Shown here: positions 18,961-27,986 of the stretch, one piece after another | Layout: the number at the start of each line of letters is the position of its first letter | Position numbering within the stretch: the first letter of the stretch is position 1 | Assembly: GCA_040219575.1 (NCBI GenBank) | Contig: JAVJSD010000131.1 | Location: 31,890-95,889, forward strand | DNA from: JAVJSD01 sp040219575 | GTDB taxonomy: Bacteria > Planctomycetota > Planctomycetia > Pirellulales > Pirellulaceae | Direction of reading: 5' to 3' | DNA: 64,000 bases | Notes under the pieces: generated by a model | Databases searched by the model: none | What the model was told of the DNA's origin: nothing | Seen by the model: only the letters and a program-made list of their open reading frames with translations | Translations under genes and position numbers: made by a program

Positions 18961-19143
18961 TTAGGACTCTTCCATTTCCACGACGGTCCGCCCCATGTAG
19001 TGCCCGCAGGTGGGGCAAATCACGTGGGTCGGAACCACCGTGCTGCAGCGGGGGCACGCCGTGAGTTGGCGGGCCTTTTTGCCGTCGTGAGACCGCCGCT
19101 TTCCGGTGCGGGAATTGGAATGTTTTCGTTTGGGGACTGCCAT
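18961..19143 (-). CDS. rpmF: Ribosomal protein bL32
   Basis: A 60-residue 50S subunit protein, starting MAVPKRKHSNSRTGKRRSHD, with a zinc ribbon of two CxxC pairs (CPRC and CPTC) before GHYMGRTVVEM. The start at 19143 is the universal bL32 N-terminus; a longer in-frame start adds nine atypical residues. rpmF heading a fab cluster is a widespread bacterial arrangement that links membrane-lipid synthesis to growth; plsX, often between them, is absent here. Confidence 0.96.
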   Translation of the reverse strand: MAVPKRKHSNSRTGKRRSHDGKKARQLTACPRCSTVVPTHVICPTCGHYMGRTVVEMEES

Positions 19144-19332
19144 GGTCGCCGATACCGTCACGGAGGTCACAAGTCGTCAAGTACAAGCGGGTTATGGTAG
19201 GATTTGGCTGATGGAGTGTCAAGGCGGCGAGTAGTGGGCGTTTCCTTTGTACGACGGACTTCCTGGTCCGGCGGTTTGGTTTGGCGGGGCGGCTCACTCG
19301 CGTTCCGCTGCTCCGCACGACGGTCGGGACCG

Positions 19333-19902
19333 ATGCCGGAAAACCCCTATCAAAGTCCGAAATCCGCGGCCGTTCCGCTCGACGACAAGGCGGTCGCCAA
19401 AGCCGAGCAGTTGCCGTTTCGCTGTGCGCTGGGCGGGGCAAGCATCGGCTCGGCCTTTGGCGCACTCAGCGCCGTGTTGTTGAAAGTGTTTGCACTGATC
19501 CTTATCTCGCTGGAGGGGGATTCCCCGCGGCGGCCGCCCGACTATCGGCAGCAATTCGACACAATTTGGGGTCTGATCGCCGCCTTTGTGCCTGAGCTGG
19601 TGGTGGAGATCATCGTCGGCACCGTGATCGGCATCGTGGTGGGCGCGTTGGTCGGGGGATTCCTGGGAACGATCGCCCTGTTCCTCACGCCGCGCGCCGT
19701 TCGGTTTTTCCCATGGCTGGCGGCGTTTGTGGGTGCACCGGTGGGCGGTCTGTTGGGATATGTATTCGGCGCGTCCAACATCGCCGAGGGGGGCATGGAG
19801 CTGACGCCGATCCCGCTGGTGGGCGGCTGCCTCGTGGGGCTGCTGGGCCTGATGGCGGGCGCCCTGTTCGGTCGAGGCGTGCGGCGACGAATCGGCAGCT
19901 GA
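19333..19902 (+). CDS. Membrane protein with N-terminal NPYQSP motif
   Basis: A 189-residue protein. The start at 19333 gives MPENPYQSPKSAAVPLDD; MxxNPYQSP is a recurrent N-terminus of planctomycete membrane proteins (recollection) and decides the start over an upstream in-frame ATG at 19204. Four hydrophobic spans rich in Gly zippers follow (ALGGASIGSAFGALSAVLLK, IIVGTVIGIVVGALVGGFLG, WLAAFVGAPVGGLLGYVFGA, VGGCLVGLLGLMAGALFGRG). There are no catalytic residues. Function unknown; glycine-zipper helices suggest tight oligomer packing. Confidence 0.7.
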   Translation: MPENPYQSPKSAAVPLDDKAVAKAEQLPFRCALGGASIGSAFGALSAVLLKVFALILISLEGDSPRRPPDYRQQFDTIWGLIAAFVPELVVEIIVGTVIGIVVGALVGGFLGTIALFLTPRAVRFFPWLAAFVGAPVGGLLGYVFGASNIAEGGMELTPIPLVGGCLVGLLGLMAGALFGRGVRRRIGS

Positions 19903-20020
19903 CAAGCACGCAGGACAGCGCAAGTGAGTTTTCAGCGACAAGTAGACAAGCACGCGGCGCAAGCAAGTGAGTTCTCAGGGACGCCTGAGCCGAAGTTCAC
20001 TCGCTCGCGCATCGTGCTTT
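19902..20020. repeat. Inverted-repeat element of the ACAAGCACG / CGTGCTT family
   Basis: Two left-type arms, ACAAGCACGC...CAAGTGAG at 19902-19927 and 19946-19971, face a right arm CACTCGCTCGCGCATCGTGCTT at 19998-20020. The same family is at 39634-39703 with 25-base arms and as a half copy at 41197-41220. The remaining bases to 20216 show no gene. Confidence 0.75.
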
Positions 20021-20216
20021 GGTCGACAACTTGGAGCCACGCGATGAGGACACGGCCAGCAGTTGCGCCTGGCAACTCGAAACGCCTGCAAAATCGACAA
20101 AACCACCCAATTTCAGGAGTGACGCGCAGCGTGCGGCCTCCAAAACCTTGACTTACCGGCCCCCCCACCACGAAAATGCATGGTAGGCCAGGATTCCCGG
20201 ACGGTGGAGAGACTCA

Positions 20217-21368
20217 ATGCAACTTTCCTGCATTCATTGCGGCTTCCAGTTTTCGATCACCGCTCAGCAATTGGGTGGAAGGGGGCGATGTCCCCGCTGT
20301 GCGGGGGAGATCGAGCTGCCGAATCTTGAAGGCGACGAACAGGAAGCCGCCAGGCCGTTCGGCTGGGTGGAAAACTCGATTTCCGCGCTGGGATCGTTTG
20401 TGTTTCACATGGCGCTATTTTTGATTCTGGCGCTGATCGTCCAGGAGCCGGGTGGCACGGGCATGGCCGGCGAGGGCGAAGAAGTGTCGATCGGCCCACC
20501 GCTGCCGTCCCCCACGCTTTCCGATAATGCCGCAACGGATTTGACGGCGACGAAAGACGTAACACCCGCCGATCAGGCGCTGGCGATGGAACTCGAAGTT
20601 GTCTCGCCGACCGAAGCCTCGGATTCGTTAATATCGGTCGAGATCAACAGCGCCGCGCTCCCCAGCACCAGCGGCGGCAGTTTTGACTTGGGCGCCTCGG
20701 TCTCCGCCGCGGGCGGCGGAGGTGGAGGCGGGTTCGGCGACATGGTTCAACAGCTCAAACGCAACGGACTCGACATCGTCATCGTGTTCGACAGCACGGG
20801 CAGCATGGGCGGGGAAATCACCCAGGTGAAAAGCCAGATCAAGCGGATCGGCAACGCCCTGGTGACGTTGATTCCCAAGACGCGGATCAGTGTCTGCACC
20901 TATCGCGACCGGACCGACGCCTACACGGTCAAGGGGACGGAACTGACGGGCGACGTGCAGTCGCTGGCGAATTACCTGGCCGACATCAGCGCCGGCGGGG
21001 GCGGCGACATGCCGGAAGCGGTGCAGGAGGGCATGAAGTGGTCGGTCGCCAACAACACGTTCAAGCCGACCGCCCGCAAGGTGATGCTGATCTTCGGCGA
21101 CGCCCCGCCGCACGCGGAAGACATGAAAACCTGCCTGGAGATTGCCTCCGACTTCAGCGCCCAGCAGGGCGGCGTCGTCAGCACGGTCACCTGCCGAGGC
21201 GCCAACGGCGCGGCGCTTCCCGAGTTCATCGAGATCGCCCAGGCCGGCGGCGGCGAAGCGTTCCTCACCAGCGACGAAAAGCAGATCATGACGCAATTGC
21301 TGGTGCTGGTGTTCGGCAGCAAGCACCGCGGCAAGGTGCTCGAGGCCTTTAAACTGCTGGAAGACTAG
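20217..21368 (+). CDS. Zinc-ribbon/VWA-domain membrane protein
   Basis: A 383-residue protein. The N-terminal zinc ribbon (CIHC ... CPRC) is followed by one membrane span (SFVFHMALFLILALIV, about residues 60-76), a Ser/Thr/Pro-rich region, a Gly-rich linker, and a C-terminal von Willebrand factor A domain from about residue 175. The MIDAS motif DSTGSM in DIVIVFDSTGSMGG and a later MLIFGDAPPH Asp are present, so metal-dependent ligand binding is plausible. The ribbon would be cytoplasmic and the VWA domain outside. The partner is unknown. Confidence 0.82.
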   Translation: MQLSCIHCGFQFSITAQQLGGRGRCPRCAGEIELPNLEGDEQEAARPFGWVENSISALGSFVFHMALFLILALIVQEPGGTGMAGEGEEVSIGPPLPSPTLSDNAATDLTATKDVTPADQALAMELEVVSPTEASDSLISVEINSAALPSTSGGSFDLGASVSAAGGGGGGGFGDMVQQLKRNGLDIVIVFDSTGSMGGEITQVKSQIKRIGNALVTLIPKTRISVCTYRDRTDAYTVKGTELTGDVQSLANYLADISAGGGGDMPEAVQEGMKWSVANNTFKPTARKVMLIFGDAPPHAEDMKTCLEIASDFSAQQGGVVSTVTCRGANGAALPEFIEIAQAGGGEAFLTSDEKQIMTQLLVLVFGSKHRGKVLEAFKLLED

Positions 21369-21703
21369 AAGACTAACCGCCATTCGCCTTCGGTCGTAGC
21401 GGAAGTCGCCAGACTTCCGACGGCGCGCCGCAATCTTCGGAAGTCTGGCGACTTCCGCTACCTGGCCCCGCCTTCCGCCTGCCGAATTGGCGGAATGTTT
21501 TGGCAGTCGAGCTCGCTGGTCGGTCTTCGCGATCCGCCCAGTTTGACTTCCCCCATTCGGTGTAGTTTGATAGAAGTATCGTTTCAGCAAGGGCTTAGCC
21601 TCTCTAGCGTGCCCGCCAACCGGCGAGCGCAGGGTTTCGGCACGGCAGTTGCCTGTTTATGGGATCGCCCAACCAACCCAACCGGGCGGAAACTGGTGGA
21701 CCG
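21369..21703. other. Intergenic region with one REP-like element
   Basis: About 335 bases between the VWA and response-regulator genes. Apart from the palindrome at 21396-21461 I see no gene or clear promoter. Confidence 0.4.
21396..21461. repeat. REP-like subfamily A palindrome
   Basis: The 25-base left arm GTAGCGGAAGTCGCCAGACT... (21396-21420) is matched perfectly by its inverted copy at 21437-21461, with a 16-base loop. Identical arms occur at 30968-31029; a near-identical copy is at 33954-34018. Confidence 0.92.
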
Positions 21704-22105
21704 ATGGTCTTACGTATGCCATCTCTGTTGATTACCGACGACGATCGCGACTTTCGCGAGACGTTGCAGAGTGTCTTCGAGCCGCGGGGGTTCCGCACGC
21801 TGCTGGCGAGCGATGGCGAAGAGGCGGTCAGGATCGTCGAGCGGGAGCATGTGCACCTGGCGTTGCTCGACATGCACATGCCGCGGCTGACCGGCCTGGA
21901 GGCGATTCGCCGCGTCAAGCAGATGCACTCTACGCTGCCCTGCATCCTGCTCTCGGCGGGACTCGACGACACGCTGGCCGAACAGGCGCGCCAGGCCGAA
22001 GCCTTTTCGGCGCATCGCAAGCCGATCAGCTTCATCGAGCTGACCGACATCGTCAGTCTGGCCATGCGGCAAACCTACGACTGGCCTGACGCCTTTACAG
22101 TTTGA
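21704..22105 (+). CDS. Single-domain response regulator (CheY-like)
   Basis: A 133-residue receiver domain with no output domain. The acidic pocket TDDD (11-14), phospho-acceptor Asp56 in LALLDMHMPRLTG, the LLSAG Ser and the HRKP Lys are all present, so it should be phosphorylated by a histidine kinase; no kinase gene is nearby. Start choice: the ATG at 21704 has GGTGG just upstream; an in-frame ATG at 21716 (MPSLLITDDD) is an equally natural N-terminus, and one at 21659 lacks a binding site. The partner and effect are unknown. Confidence 0.88.
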   Translation: MVLRMPSLLITDDDRDFRETLQSVFEPRGFRTLLASDGEEAVRIVEREHVHLALLDMHMPRLTGLEAIRRVKQMHSTLPCILLSAGLDDTLAEQARQAEAFSAHRKPISFIELTDIVSLAMRQTYDWPDAFTV

Positions 22106-22226
22106 TCGCGACAGTCGACGGACGGGGACGTCGAGCACTCCAGGGATGCCCGGCGCCGGCGGCTTGCGATACACTGAGATCGTCCCTCCCGCCCCCCTCT
22201 CCCTTCCCGCCTTTGGCAACGAGCGC

Positions 22227-23789
22227 ATGGCCAGCACATCTCAGGTTGACGTCGTCTTTCTGCATCGAGACGACAATATCGTGGTTGCGGCGCGAAACCT
22301 GGCCAAGGGCGAGCGGATTGCCGTCGGCGACCTGGAGATCGCCCTCCGCGACGACGTGCCGATGGGACACAAAGTGGCGCTCAACGCCATCGAGCGCCAG
22401 CTGCCGGTGCGGAAGTACGGGCAGGTGATCGGCTTCACCACGCAGGCGGTTTTGGCAGGCGACTGGGTGCACTCACATAATGTGGTCAACGGCGAGTCGG
22501 TTCGCGACTACGCCGCCGCCAGCGAGACGCCGCCCCCTCCCACGCCCATCACCGATCGCACGTTTCAGGGGTTTCGCCGACCGGGGGGCAAATCGGGAAC
22601 GCGCAACTATATCGCGGTGATTTCGACGGTCAACTGCTCGGCCAGCGTGGCGAAGTACGTGGCGCAGCGATTTGATCCGTCGTTGCTCGCGGACTATCCA
22701 CAGGTCGACGGCGTGGTGGCCTTCAAGCATGAGGGAGGCTGCGCCATGCAATTCGGCGGGCAGCGGCACCAGATGCTCAACCGTGTCCTGGGCGGCATCG
22801 CCCGGCACCCCAACATCGGCGCCTACCTGTTGATCGGACTGGGTTGCGAACAGGGGGCGATGGGTTACCTGATTGAAGATCAGCGGCTGGTGCAGATTGG
22901 GGGCGTCGCCAACGGAAACGGCGGCGGCCCGACGCGGCCGCCGGTGTTGTCGATCCAAGATGCGGGTGGCACCGCGGCCACGGTCGAGGCGGGGGTCAAG
23001 ATGTTGGCCGAGTTGCTGCCGCGCGCCAACGACGTGCGCCGCGAAGCGATTCCCGCCAGCGAGATCATCCTGGCCACCGAGTGCGGCGGCAGCGACGGCA
23101 ACTCGGGCGTCACCGCCAACCCGGCGGTGGGCGTCGCCTCCGATCGGATCGTGGCCTGCGGCGGCACGTCGATTCTGGCGGAGACCTCCGAGATCTACGG
23201 GGCCGAGCATCTGCTGACGCGGCGCAGCCGCTCCGTCGAGGTCGCCGAGAAGCTCATCGAACGGATCGAGTGGTGGAAGTGGTACGCGGGAATCTTCGGG
23301 GCGGAGCTCGACAATAATCCGTCGGTGGGGAACAAGGAGGGGGGCCTGACGACCATCGCCGAAAAGTCGCTTGGGGCGGTGGCCAAGGCCGGATCGACCG
23401 CGCTGGTCGACGTCTACCAGTACGCCGAACCGGTGACGGCCAAGGGACTGGTGGTGATGGATACGCCCGGTTTCGATCCGCCCAGCGTGACGGGCATGGT
23501 GGCCGGCGGCGCGAACGTGGTGGTCTTCACCACGGGCCGCGGAAGCTGCTACGGCTGCAAGCCGACGCCGTCGATCAAGGTGGCCTCGAACACGCCCATG
23601 TACCGCCGTCTGGAGAGCGATATGGACATCAACGCGGGCGAAATCCTCGCCGGGCAGTCGATCGAGCAGGTCGGCGAGGCGATCTTCGAGGAGGTGCTGG
23701 CCGTGGCCAGCGGCAAGCCCACCAAGAGTGAACAGCATGGCATCGGCGACGAGGAATTCGTGCCATGGCTGGTCGGGCCGGTCCTCTGA
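22227..23789 (+). CDS. UxaA-family hydrolyase (altronate/galactarate dehydratase-like)
   Basis: A 520-residue protein. The start at 22227 (MASTSQVDVVFLHRDDN) begins the N-terminal SAF domain (to about 100, ending GDWVHSHNV); the large C-terminal domain has FQGFRRPGGKSGTRNY, STVNCSAS, HEGGCAM, GLGCEQG, ATECGGSDGNSG, TGRGSCYGCKPTPSIK and NAGEILAG, the standard D-altronate/D-galactarate dehydratase signature with conserved Cys residues. It removes water from a sugar acid in uronate or aldarate catabolism; which sugar cannot be told. Full length, so not the split form. It stands alone before the pilus operon. Confidence 0.9.
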   Translation: MASTSQVDVVFLHRDDNIVVAARNLAKGERIAVGDLEIALRDDVPMGHKVALNAIERQLPVRKYGQVIGFTTQAVLAGDWVHSHNVVNGESVRDYAAASETPPPPTPITDRTFQGFRRPGGKSGTRNYIAVISTVNCSASVAKYVAQRFDPSLLADYPQVDGVVAFKHEGGCAMQFGGQRHQMLNRVLGGIARHPNIGAYLLIGLGCEQGAMGYLIEDQRLVQIGGVANGNGGGPTRPPVLSIQDAGGTAATVEAGVKMLAELLPRANDVRREAIPASEIILATECGGSDGNSGVTANPAVGVASDRIVACGGTSILAETSEIYGAEHLLTRRSRSVEVAEKLIERIEWWKWYAGIFGAELDNNPSVGNKEGGLTTIAEKSLGAVAKAGSTALVDVYQYAEPVTAKGLVVMDTPGFDPPSVTGMVAGGANVVVFTTGRGSCYGCKPTPSIKVASNTPMYRRLESDMDINAGEILAGQSIEQVGEAIFEEVLAVASGKPTKSEQHGIGDEEFVPWLVGPVL

Positions 23790-23885
23790 CGGCGGAATCG
23801 GCCTCGGGGGCGAGTCTCACAGGAAGTTTGACGCCGTGGAGACTTCCAGTACAATCAACGGTTGTCCGTACCTGGGGGATTCCCT

Positions 23886-24086
23886 TTGCCCAAATCGTGG
23901 TATACAGCTTGGCGCGGAAAGCGACACGCCCGGGCCGCGCGACGTCGCGGCGCGGCGGCGCTGGACTACATCCTGGTGCTGGGGGTGATCCTTCCGTTGG
24001 CGGTATTCACGATGTGGGCGGCTCCCCGCATGATGAATCTCGTCTATCAAATGACAAGTGTGCTCGTCTCCTGGCCGTTCATGTAG
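23886..24086 (+). CDS. Flp/Tad-type pilin-like protein
   Basis: A 66-residue protein beginning at a TTG codon (23886) with GGGGGA 6 bases upstream. A basic N-terminus (KSWYTAWRGKRHARAARR) ends in RGAAALDYILVLGVILPLAVF, a prepilin-like processing region: G, then a hydrophobic helix with Asp where Glu5 usually sits. Processing before AALDY by the nearby prepilin peptidase is expected. It opens the Tad operon. The short tail after the helix (SVLVSWPFM) suggests a minor pilin, not a major one. Confidence 0.65.
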   Translation: MPKSWYTAWRGKRHARAARRRGAAALDYILVLGVILPLAVFTMWAAPRMMNLVYQMTSVLVSWPFM

Positions 24087-24272
24087 CTCGCCCTGGCCTG
24101 TTGCGGGCGCCCAGAGCTGATGCGAGTGCAAGGATCGGGCGACTGTTCGTTGGTCGGCGACTGTTCGTTGGTCCACCGTGACGCGGAATCATACAATTCT
24201 TTCGGCGAGGCCTGAGTGCAGCGGAAGAGCGGAGCGTCGCCAGAGAATTCACCGACGAGAGGTAGCTTTACC

Positions 24273-24473
24273 ATGTGGAAATTGCTGAAGCGCATTCACC
24301 GCGACGAAAAGGGAGGCGTCAGCATCGAAACGGTGCTGATCATCGCCGCCATCGCGCTGCCGATCTTGATCTTCATCATCAAGTTCGGTTGGCCGCGGAT
24401 CAAGAAATGGTGGGAGACCGAGATGGGCGTATTGGAAGACGGGTCGGCGACCGGCGCCGGCGCCTCGCCCTGA
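24273..24473 (+). CDS. Flp-type major pilin candidate
   Basis: A 66-residue protein; the ATG at 24273 is preceded by GAGAGG. The basic leader MWKLLKRIHRDEKGG is followed by VSIETVLIIAAIALPILIFI, the Flp prepilin pattern (Gly at the cleavage site, Glu near +5 or +4, hydrophobic helix), then the polar tail KKWWETEMGVLED. It would be cleaved by the TadV/CpaA-type peptidase encoded immediately downstream and assembled by the Tad machine. Of the two pilin genes this one has the more canonical motif. Confidence 0.75.
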   Translation: MWKLLKRIHRDEKGGVSIETVLIIAAIALPILIFIIKFGWPRIKKWWETEMGVLEDGSATGAGASP

Positions 24474-24500
24474 TCTGGCCCATGGTCTTCGATTTCGCCC

Positions 24501-25076
24501 ATGGTCAGCGCGGCGTTGCTCTTCGGTCTGCTGCTGACAGCCACCGTGACGGATGTGCGGTGGGGAACGATCTATAACTGGACGACCTATCCCGGCATGT
24601 TGTTGGCGCTGCTCGGAAGCGGCGCGGCCAGCCTGCTGGGACTCGAAGCCGACGGATTTGCAGGAACAGAGACGCCCCTATGGGGATTCGTGCCGTTTGA
24701 CGACAGCCTGTTTGGCTTGCTCGCCTGCGGCGCCGTGATGGTTTGTTGTTACGTCTTTCTGCCTGGAATTGGCGGCGGCGACCTCAAACTGATCGCCATG
24801 ATGGGCGCGTTTCTTGGCGTGTACAGCGGATTGGAGGCGATGCTCTGGACCTTCGTGGTTGGCGCCTGCATGGCCGTGGCCGTGCTCATCTGGCGGACCG
24901 GACTACTGACCTTGTTGAGACTGGCCGCGCGATACGCCTACGGTGTGGTCAAGCTGCGAACGCTCAATCCACTTTCCCAAGAGCAGCGAGAACCACTCAA
25001 GACCGACCTCTATCTTTCTCCCAGCGCCTTGGCGGCGGTCGTGATCGTGTACTTTCAGCTGATGGAACTTTTCTAA
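24501..25076 (+). CDS. cpaA: Prepilin peptidase, TadV/CpaA type
   Basis: A 191-residue A24 aspartic membrane peptidase. The two catalytic Asp are in TATVTDVRWGTIYNW (about residue 18) and GIGGGDLKLIAMMGAFLG, the GxGD signature. Multiple hydrophobic segments surround them. No N-terminal methylase domain is present, as usual for Tad systems. It cleaves the leader of the Flp pilins and probably the pseudopilins encoded around it. There is a 14-base gap to the next gene, so they are co-transcribed. Confidence 0.85.
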   Translation: MVSAALLFGLLLTATVTDVRWGTIYNWTTYPGMLLALLGSGAASLLGLEADGFAGTETPLWGFVPFDDSLFGLLACGAVMVCCYVFLPGIGGGDLKLIAMMGAFLGVYSGLEAMLWTFVVGACMAVAVLIWRTGLLTLLRLAARYAYGVVKLRTLNPLSQEQREPLKTDLYLSPSALAAVVIVYFQLMELF

Positions 25077-25089
25077 CACGGGCTCGGAC

Positions 25090-26331
25090 ATGAACCGGGA
25101 AGTCTTGCTCTGGTGCCTGCCCTATCTGGCGATGCTGGTCGCCGCCGTCGGCGCGTTGCGCTTACTGGCGCGGATCAGCAACGTCCGCACCGACTGGCGG
25201 CGCCTGCTCAAGCTACACGCCGACCAGCGGGGAGGCGTGCAGAGCCTGAGTTTCGTCCTCACGCTGCCGATCTTCGTGATGATCGTGCTGTTCATCGTGC
25301 AACTCAGCCAATTGATGATCGCCCGGGCGATGGTCGAATACGCCGCCTTCGCCGCGGCGCGGAGCGCCTCGGTTTGGATTCCGGCGAACCTCGGCCCCGG
25401 CAGCGGCGAAATGGAGAACCAGATCAGTTCGCTGACGTTTCTGCGCGAAGAACTAGGCGGCGACGGGCAAACGTACAGCGTCTATGCGGTTGCTCCCGGA
25501 AGCCCCAAGTTCAACAAGGTCCACTACGCGGCGGCGATGGCCTGCTTGCCGGTTTGCCCGTCGCGCGACACCGGCGTGGCGCACACGCATCCTGGCAACT
25601 TGGGTCTGCCGTCGGTGATTCGCGGCTACCTGGCGACGGCCCCCTCGGCCGCGCTCAACACCCGGGTGCCGGATCGCCTGGCGAACAAACTGGCCTACGC
25701 GCTGGCCAACACCTATGTGCGGATCGAGATCTGGCACAAGGAGGAAGAACCTCCGCTGGCGAATTGGGAAGTGCCGCCCTACCTACGGGAGTTCGAGTCG
25801 AACGAGATCGGCTGGCAGGACCAGATCCACGTCACCGTGCGGCACAACTTCGCCCTGCTGCCGGGACCGGGGCGTTTGCTCGCTCGACGCACCGATCTCC
25901 CCAGCGGATCGACGCCGACCGCCGACGACGGCACGAATGCGGCGACGGCCGAACCACAAAGCGTTCAGTATCAAATCGAAGGCGGCCAGCAGGGACAGGC
26001 CCCGACGGCGGCGCCCCCAGCGCAGGACACGGTCGCCGATCGCATCGGCCGACTGGGCGGAACGTATGTGTACACACTCTCGTCGACGGTGCGTCTGAGC
26101 AATGAAGGCGAGAAGCCCGTGCTCCCTTACGTGCAAACGCTCGACGGTTCGCCGCCTGCCGACTTCCCGCTCGATCTCGAGCCACCCCCGCAACAACCGC
26201 CACAAGACCAACAACCCTGCGAGGATTGCGAGCCGGATCAGCAGGCCTCCGCCAGGCCGCCGGCCAATCCGCTTGCACGCGTCGCGGGGCAATCCGCCCG
26301 GCCCGTCTCGTACACCGCCCAAGGCGCCTGA
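25090..26331 (+). CDS. TadE-like pseudopilin/pilus assembly protein
   Basis: A 413-residue protein with two hydrophobic N-terminal stretches: WCLPYLAMLVAAVGALRLL and, after LHADQRGGVQSLS, the pilin-like helix FVLTLPIFVMIVLFIVQLSQ. RGGVQSLSFVLTLP resembles the TadE/TadF motif. A long extracytoplasmic domain follows, with Cys pair ACLPVCPS, and a Gln/Pro-rich C-terminus with CEDCEPD. It probably helps initiate or anchor the pilus. It sits in the operon 13 bases after cpaA. Confidence 0.7.
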   Translation: MNREVLLWCLPYLAMLVAAVGALRLLARISNVRTDWRRLLKLHADQRGGVQSLSFVLTLPIFVMIVLFIVQLSQLMIARAMVEYAAFAAARSASVWIPANLGPGSGEMENQISSLTFLREELGGDGQTYSVYAVAPGSPKFNKVHYAAAMACLPVCPSRDTGVAHTHPGNLGLPSVIRGYLATAPSAALNTRVPDRLANKLAYALANTYVRIEIWHKEEEPPLANWEVPPYLREFESNEIGWQDQIHVTVRHNFALLPGPGRLLARRTDLPSGSTPTADDGTNAATAEPQSVQYQIEGGQQGQAPTAAPPAQDTVADRIGRLGGTYVYTLSSTVRLSNEGEKPVLPYVQTLDGSPPADFPLDLEPPPQQPPQDQQPCEDCEPDQQASARPPANPLARVAGQSARPVSYTAQGA

Positions 26332-26339
26332 GCACCGAG

Positions 26340-27905
26340 ATGAATCCATCGAAACACGAACATCCCGCCGACGCCGACCCGCGCGAGAGTCGCACCGTGC
26401 CGGCCAGCGTCGCGCGCCGTCTGCGGGGTCTGCATGGCGACCAGTCGGGCGCCATGGGGATCTTTTCGCTGTTCGCATTGATTCTGCTGGTGACGCTGGT
26501 GGGGATGGTGATCAATTCCGCCAAGCAGGTCGACCAGAAGGTCAAGATGCAGAACGCCGCCGACGCCGCCACGTATTCGGGCGGCGTGGTGATGGCCCGC
26601 GGGATGAACACATTGGCCTTCACCAACCACCTGCTGTGCGACGTATTCGCGCTGACCGCTTTCATGCGCGAAGCCCGCGACCGGAACGCCGAGCGGATGA
26701 CGCCGGAGATCCTCGACAACTGGGATCGCGTGGCGCCCGCCTTCGCCGGGTCGGAGTTTCCCAAATTCGCCGACCTTTCGCCCGCCGCCGCGGAGAAGGC
26801 CATGCACGAGCGCGAGATGGTTCGCACCTGGAGCGAATGGTCGGCGGCCGCGTCGGAGCTGATGCTGCCGGTGCTGGAGGAGATTCTCAGCGAGCGGCAG
26901 ATTCCCGAGTTTCAGCGGGCGTTGGTGCGGACGACGCCGCAGTTGGTGCAGTATGCGGCCGACGAGGCGGCGCGGCGGCATGGTGCGGCCTGGCCGCGCG
27001 AGGCGGAAGTCCGCGGGGTGATGTGGCGGACAGGCGTCGATCTGGCCGACGTCGATCCGGTCGGCGGCATCAGCGAAGACCAGCGGCGGACGGTCCCGGT
27101 GGTCGATCCTGTGGCCGACATGGTCCCCAATCGCGAGCGTTATTTCCGCGCCGCCGTGGCGCAGCGCCACCGGCTCTCGCACACCTACCTGCGGCAATGG
27201 AACGACAGCTCGTTGCAGGTGTTCGATGTGCTGGGAAAGATGTCGCGGTTCAGCAGCTTCTGGCGGATCTTCACTTGCGGTCAACTCGAAAAGCTGCTGA
27301 AGGACGACTATCCCGACGACAACCTCCCATTCCAGATCCGCCACACGGCCGACCAGATCGACTCGCTCAACGATCACCTCGAAGGCGACTTCATGTTCGT
27401 CGGCGTGGTTTATAGCGACCAATTGCGCGAAGCCGCGCCGGGCGTGTTTCGGAATCCCTCGTCGGGCGACGAGATCGCGTACGCCCAGGTGATGGTGTTC
27501 GTGCCGCGACGGCGTTTGATCAAGTACTATCCCGGTACTGGCGGGGGCGGAGGCGGCGTGTTCTCCTTCGGCGGCGTGCCGGGGCAAGTGGGACCGCTTC
27601 CCGGCCCTCCCGTCGCCAGCAGCGACCCGCCGCCTGCCCCACCGCCCGAACCCGATGACGACGAGGACCAAGACGACGAGCCGAAGTGGCTGATCGGGCG
27701 GCAGAGCGCCGCGTACTTTCCGGACGGCCCCACACAGTGGAACCTGCTCAACCAGAATTGGATCGCGCAATTGGTGCCGGCCACGACGCGGCGTCTGCCG
27801 GAGATTCTCAGCGCCACGCCGTATGTAAATGGCACGGACGACGTGACGCCGCCGGACCTGAAGGCGCTCGACGAGCGGGATTTGCCGTGGTTGAGTCATC
27901 ATTAG
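26340..27905 (+). CDS. TadG-like pilus assembly protein
   Basis: A 521-residue protein; the ATG at 26340 lies 8 bases after the previous stop. After a polar 40-residue N-terminus, DQSGAMGIFSLFALILLVTLVGMVI is the TadG-type helix, followed by NSAKQVDQKVKMQNAADAATYSGG, the diagnostic TadG/Tad-like N-terminal region. The rest is extracytoplasmic and ends in a Pro/Asp/Glu-rich segment (PPEPDDDEDQDDEPKW). TadG proteins are thought to act in pilus assembly at the envelope. The full VWA domain of some TadG proteins is not evident. Confidence 0.72.
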   Translation: MNPSKHEHPADADPRESRTVPASVARRLRGLHGDQSGAMGIFSLFALILLVTLVGMVINSAKQVDQKVKMQNAADAATYSGGVVMARGMNTLAFTNHLLCDVFALTAFMREARDRNAERMTPEILDNWDRVAPAFAGSEFPKFADLSPAAAEKAMHEREMVRTWSEWSAAASELMLPVLEEILSERQIPEFQRALVRTTPQLVQYAADEAARRHGAAWPREAEVRGVMWRTGVDLADVDPVGGISEDQRRTVPVVDPVADMVPNRERYFRAAVAQRHRLSHTYLRQWNDSSLQVFDVLGKMSRFSSFWRIFTCGQLEKLLKDDYPDDNLPFQIRHTADQIDSLNDHLEGDFMFVGVVYSDQLREAAPGVFRNPSSGDEIAYAQVMVFVPRRRLIKYYPGTGGGGGGVFSFGGVPGQVGPLPGPPVASSDPPPAPPPEPDDDEDQDDEPKWLIGRQSAAYFPDGPTQWNLLNQNWIAQLVPATTRRLPEILSATPYVNGTDDVTPPDLKALDERDLPWLSHH

Positions 27906-27986
27906 GTGAGTGGTGAGTGGGTGCGAAGGTCGTATTGGCTCCAAGCCGACGACTTGTCGTCGTGAGTAGGTGAGTAGGTGAATCGC

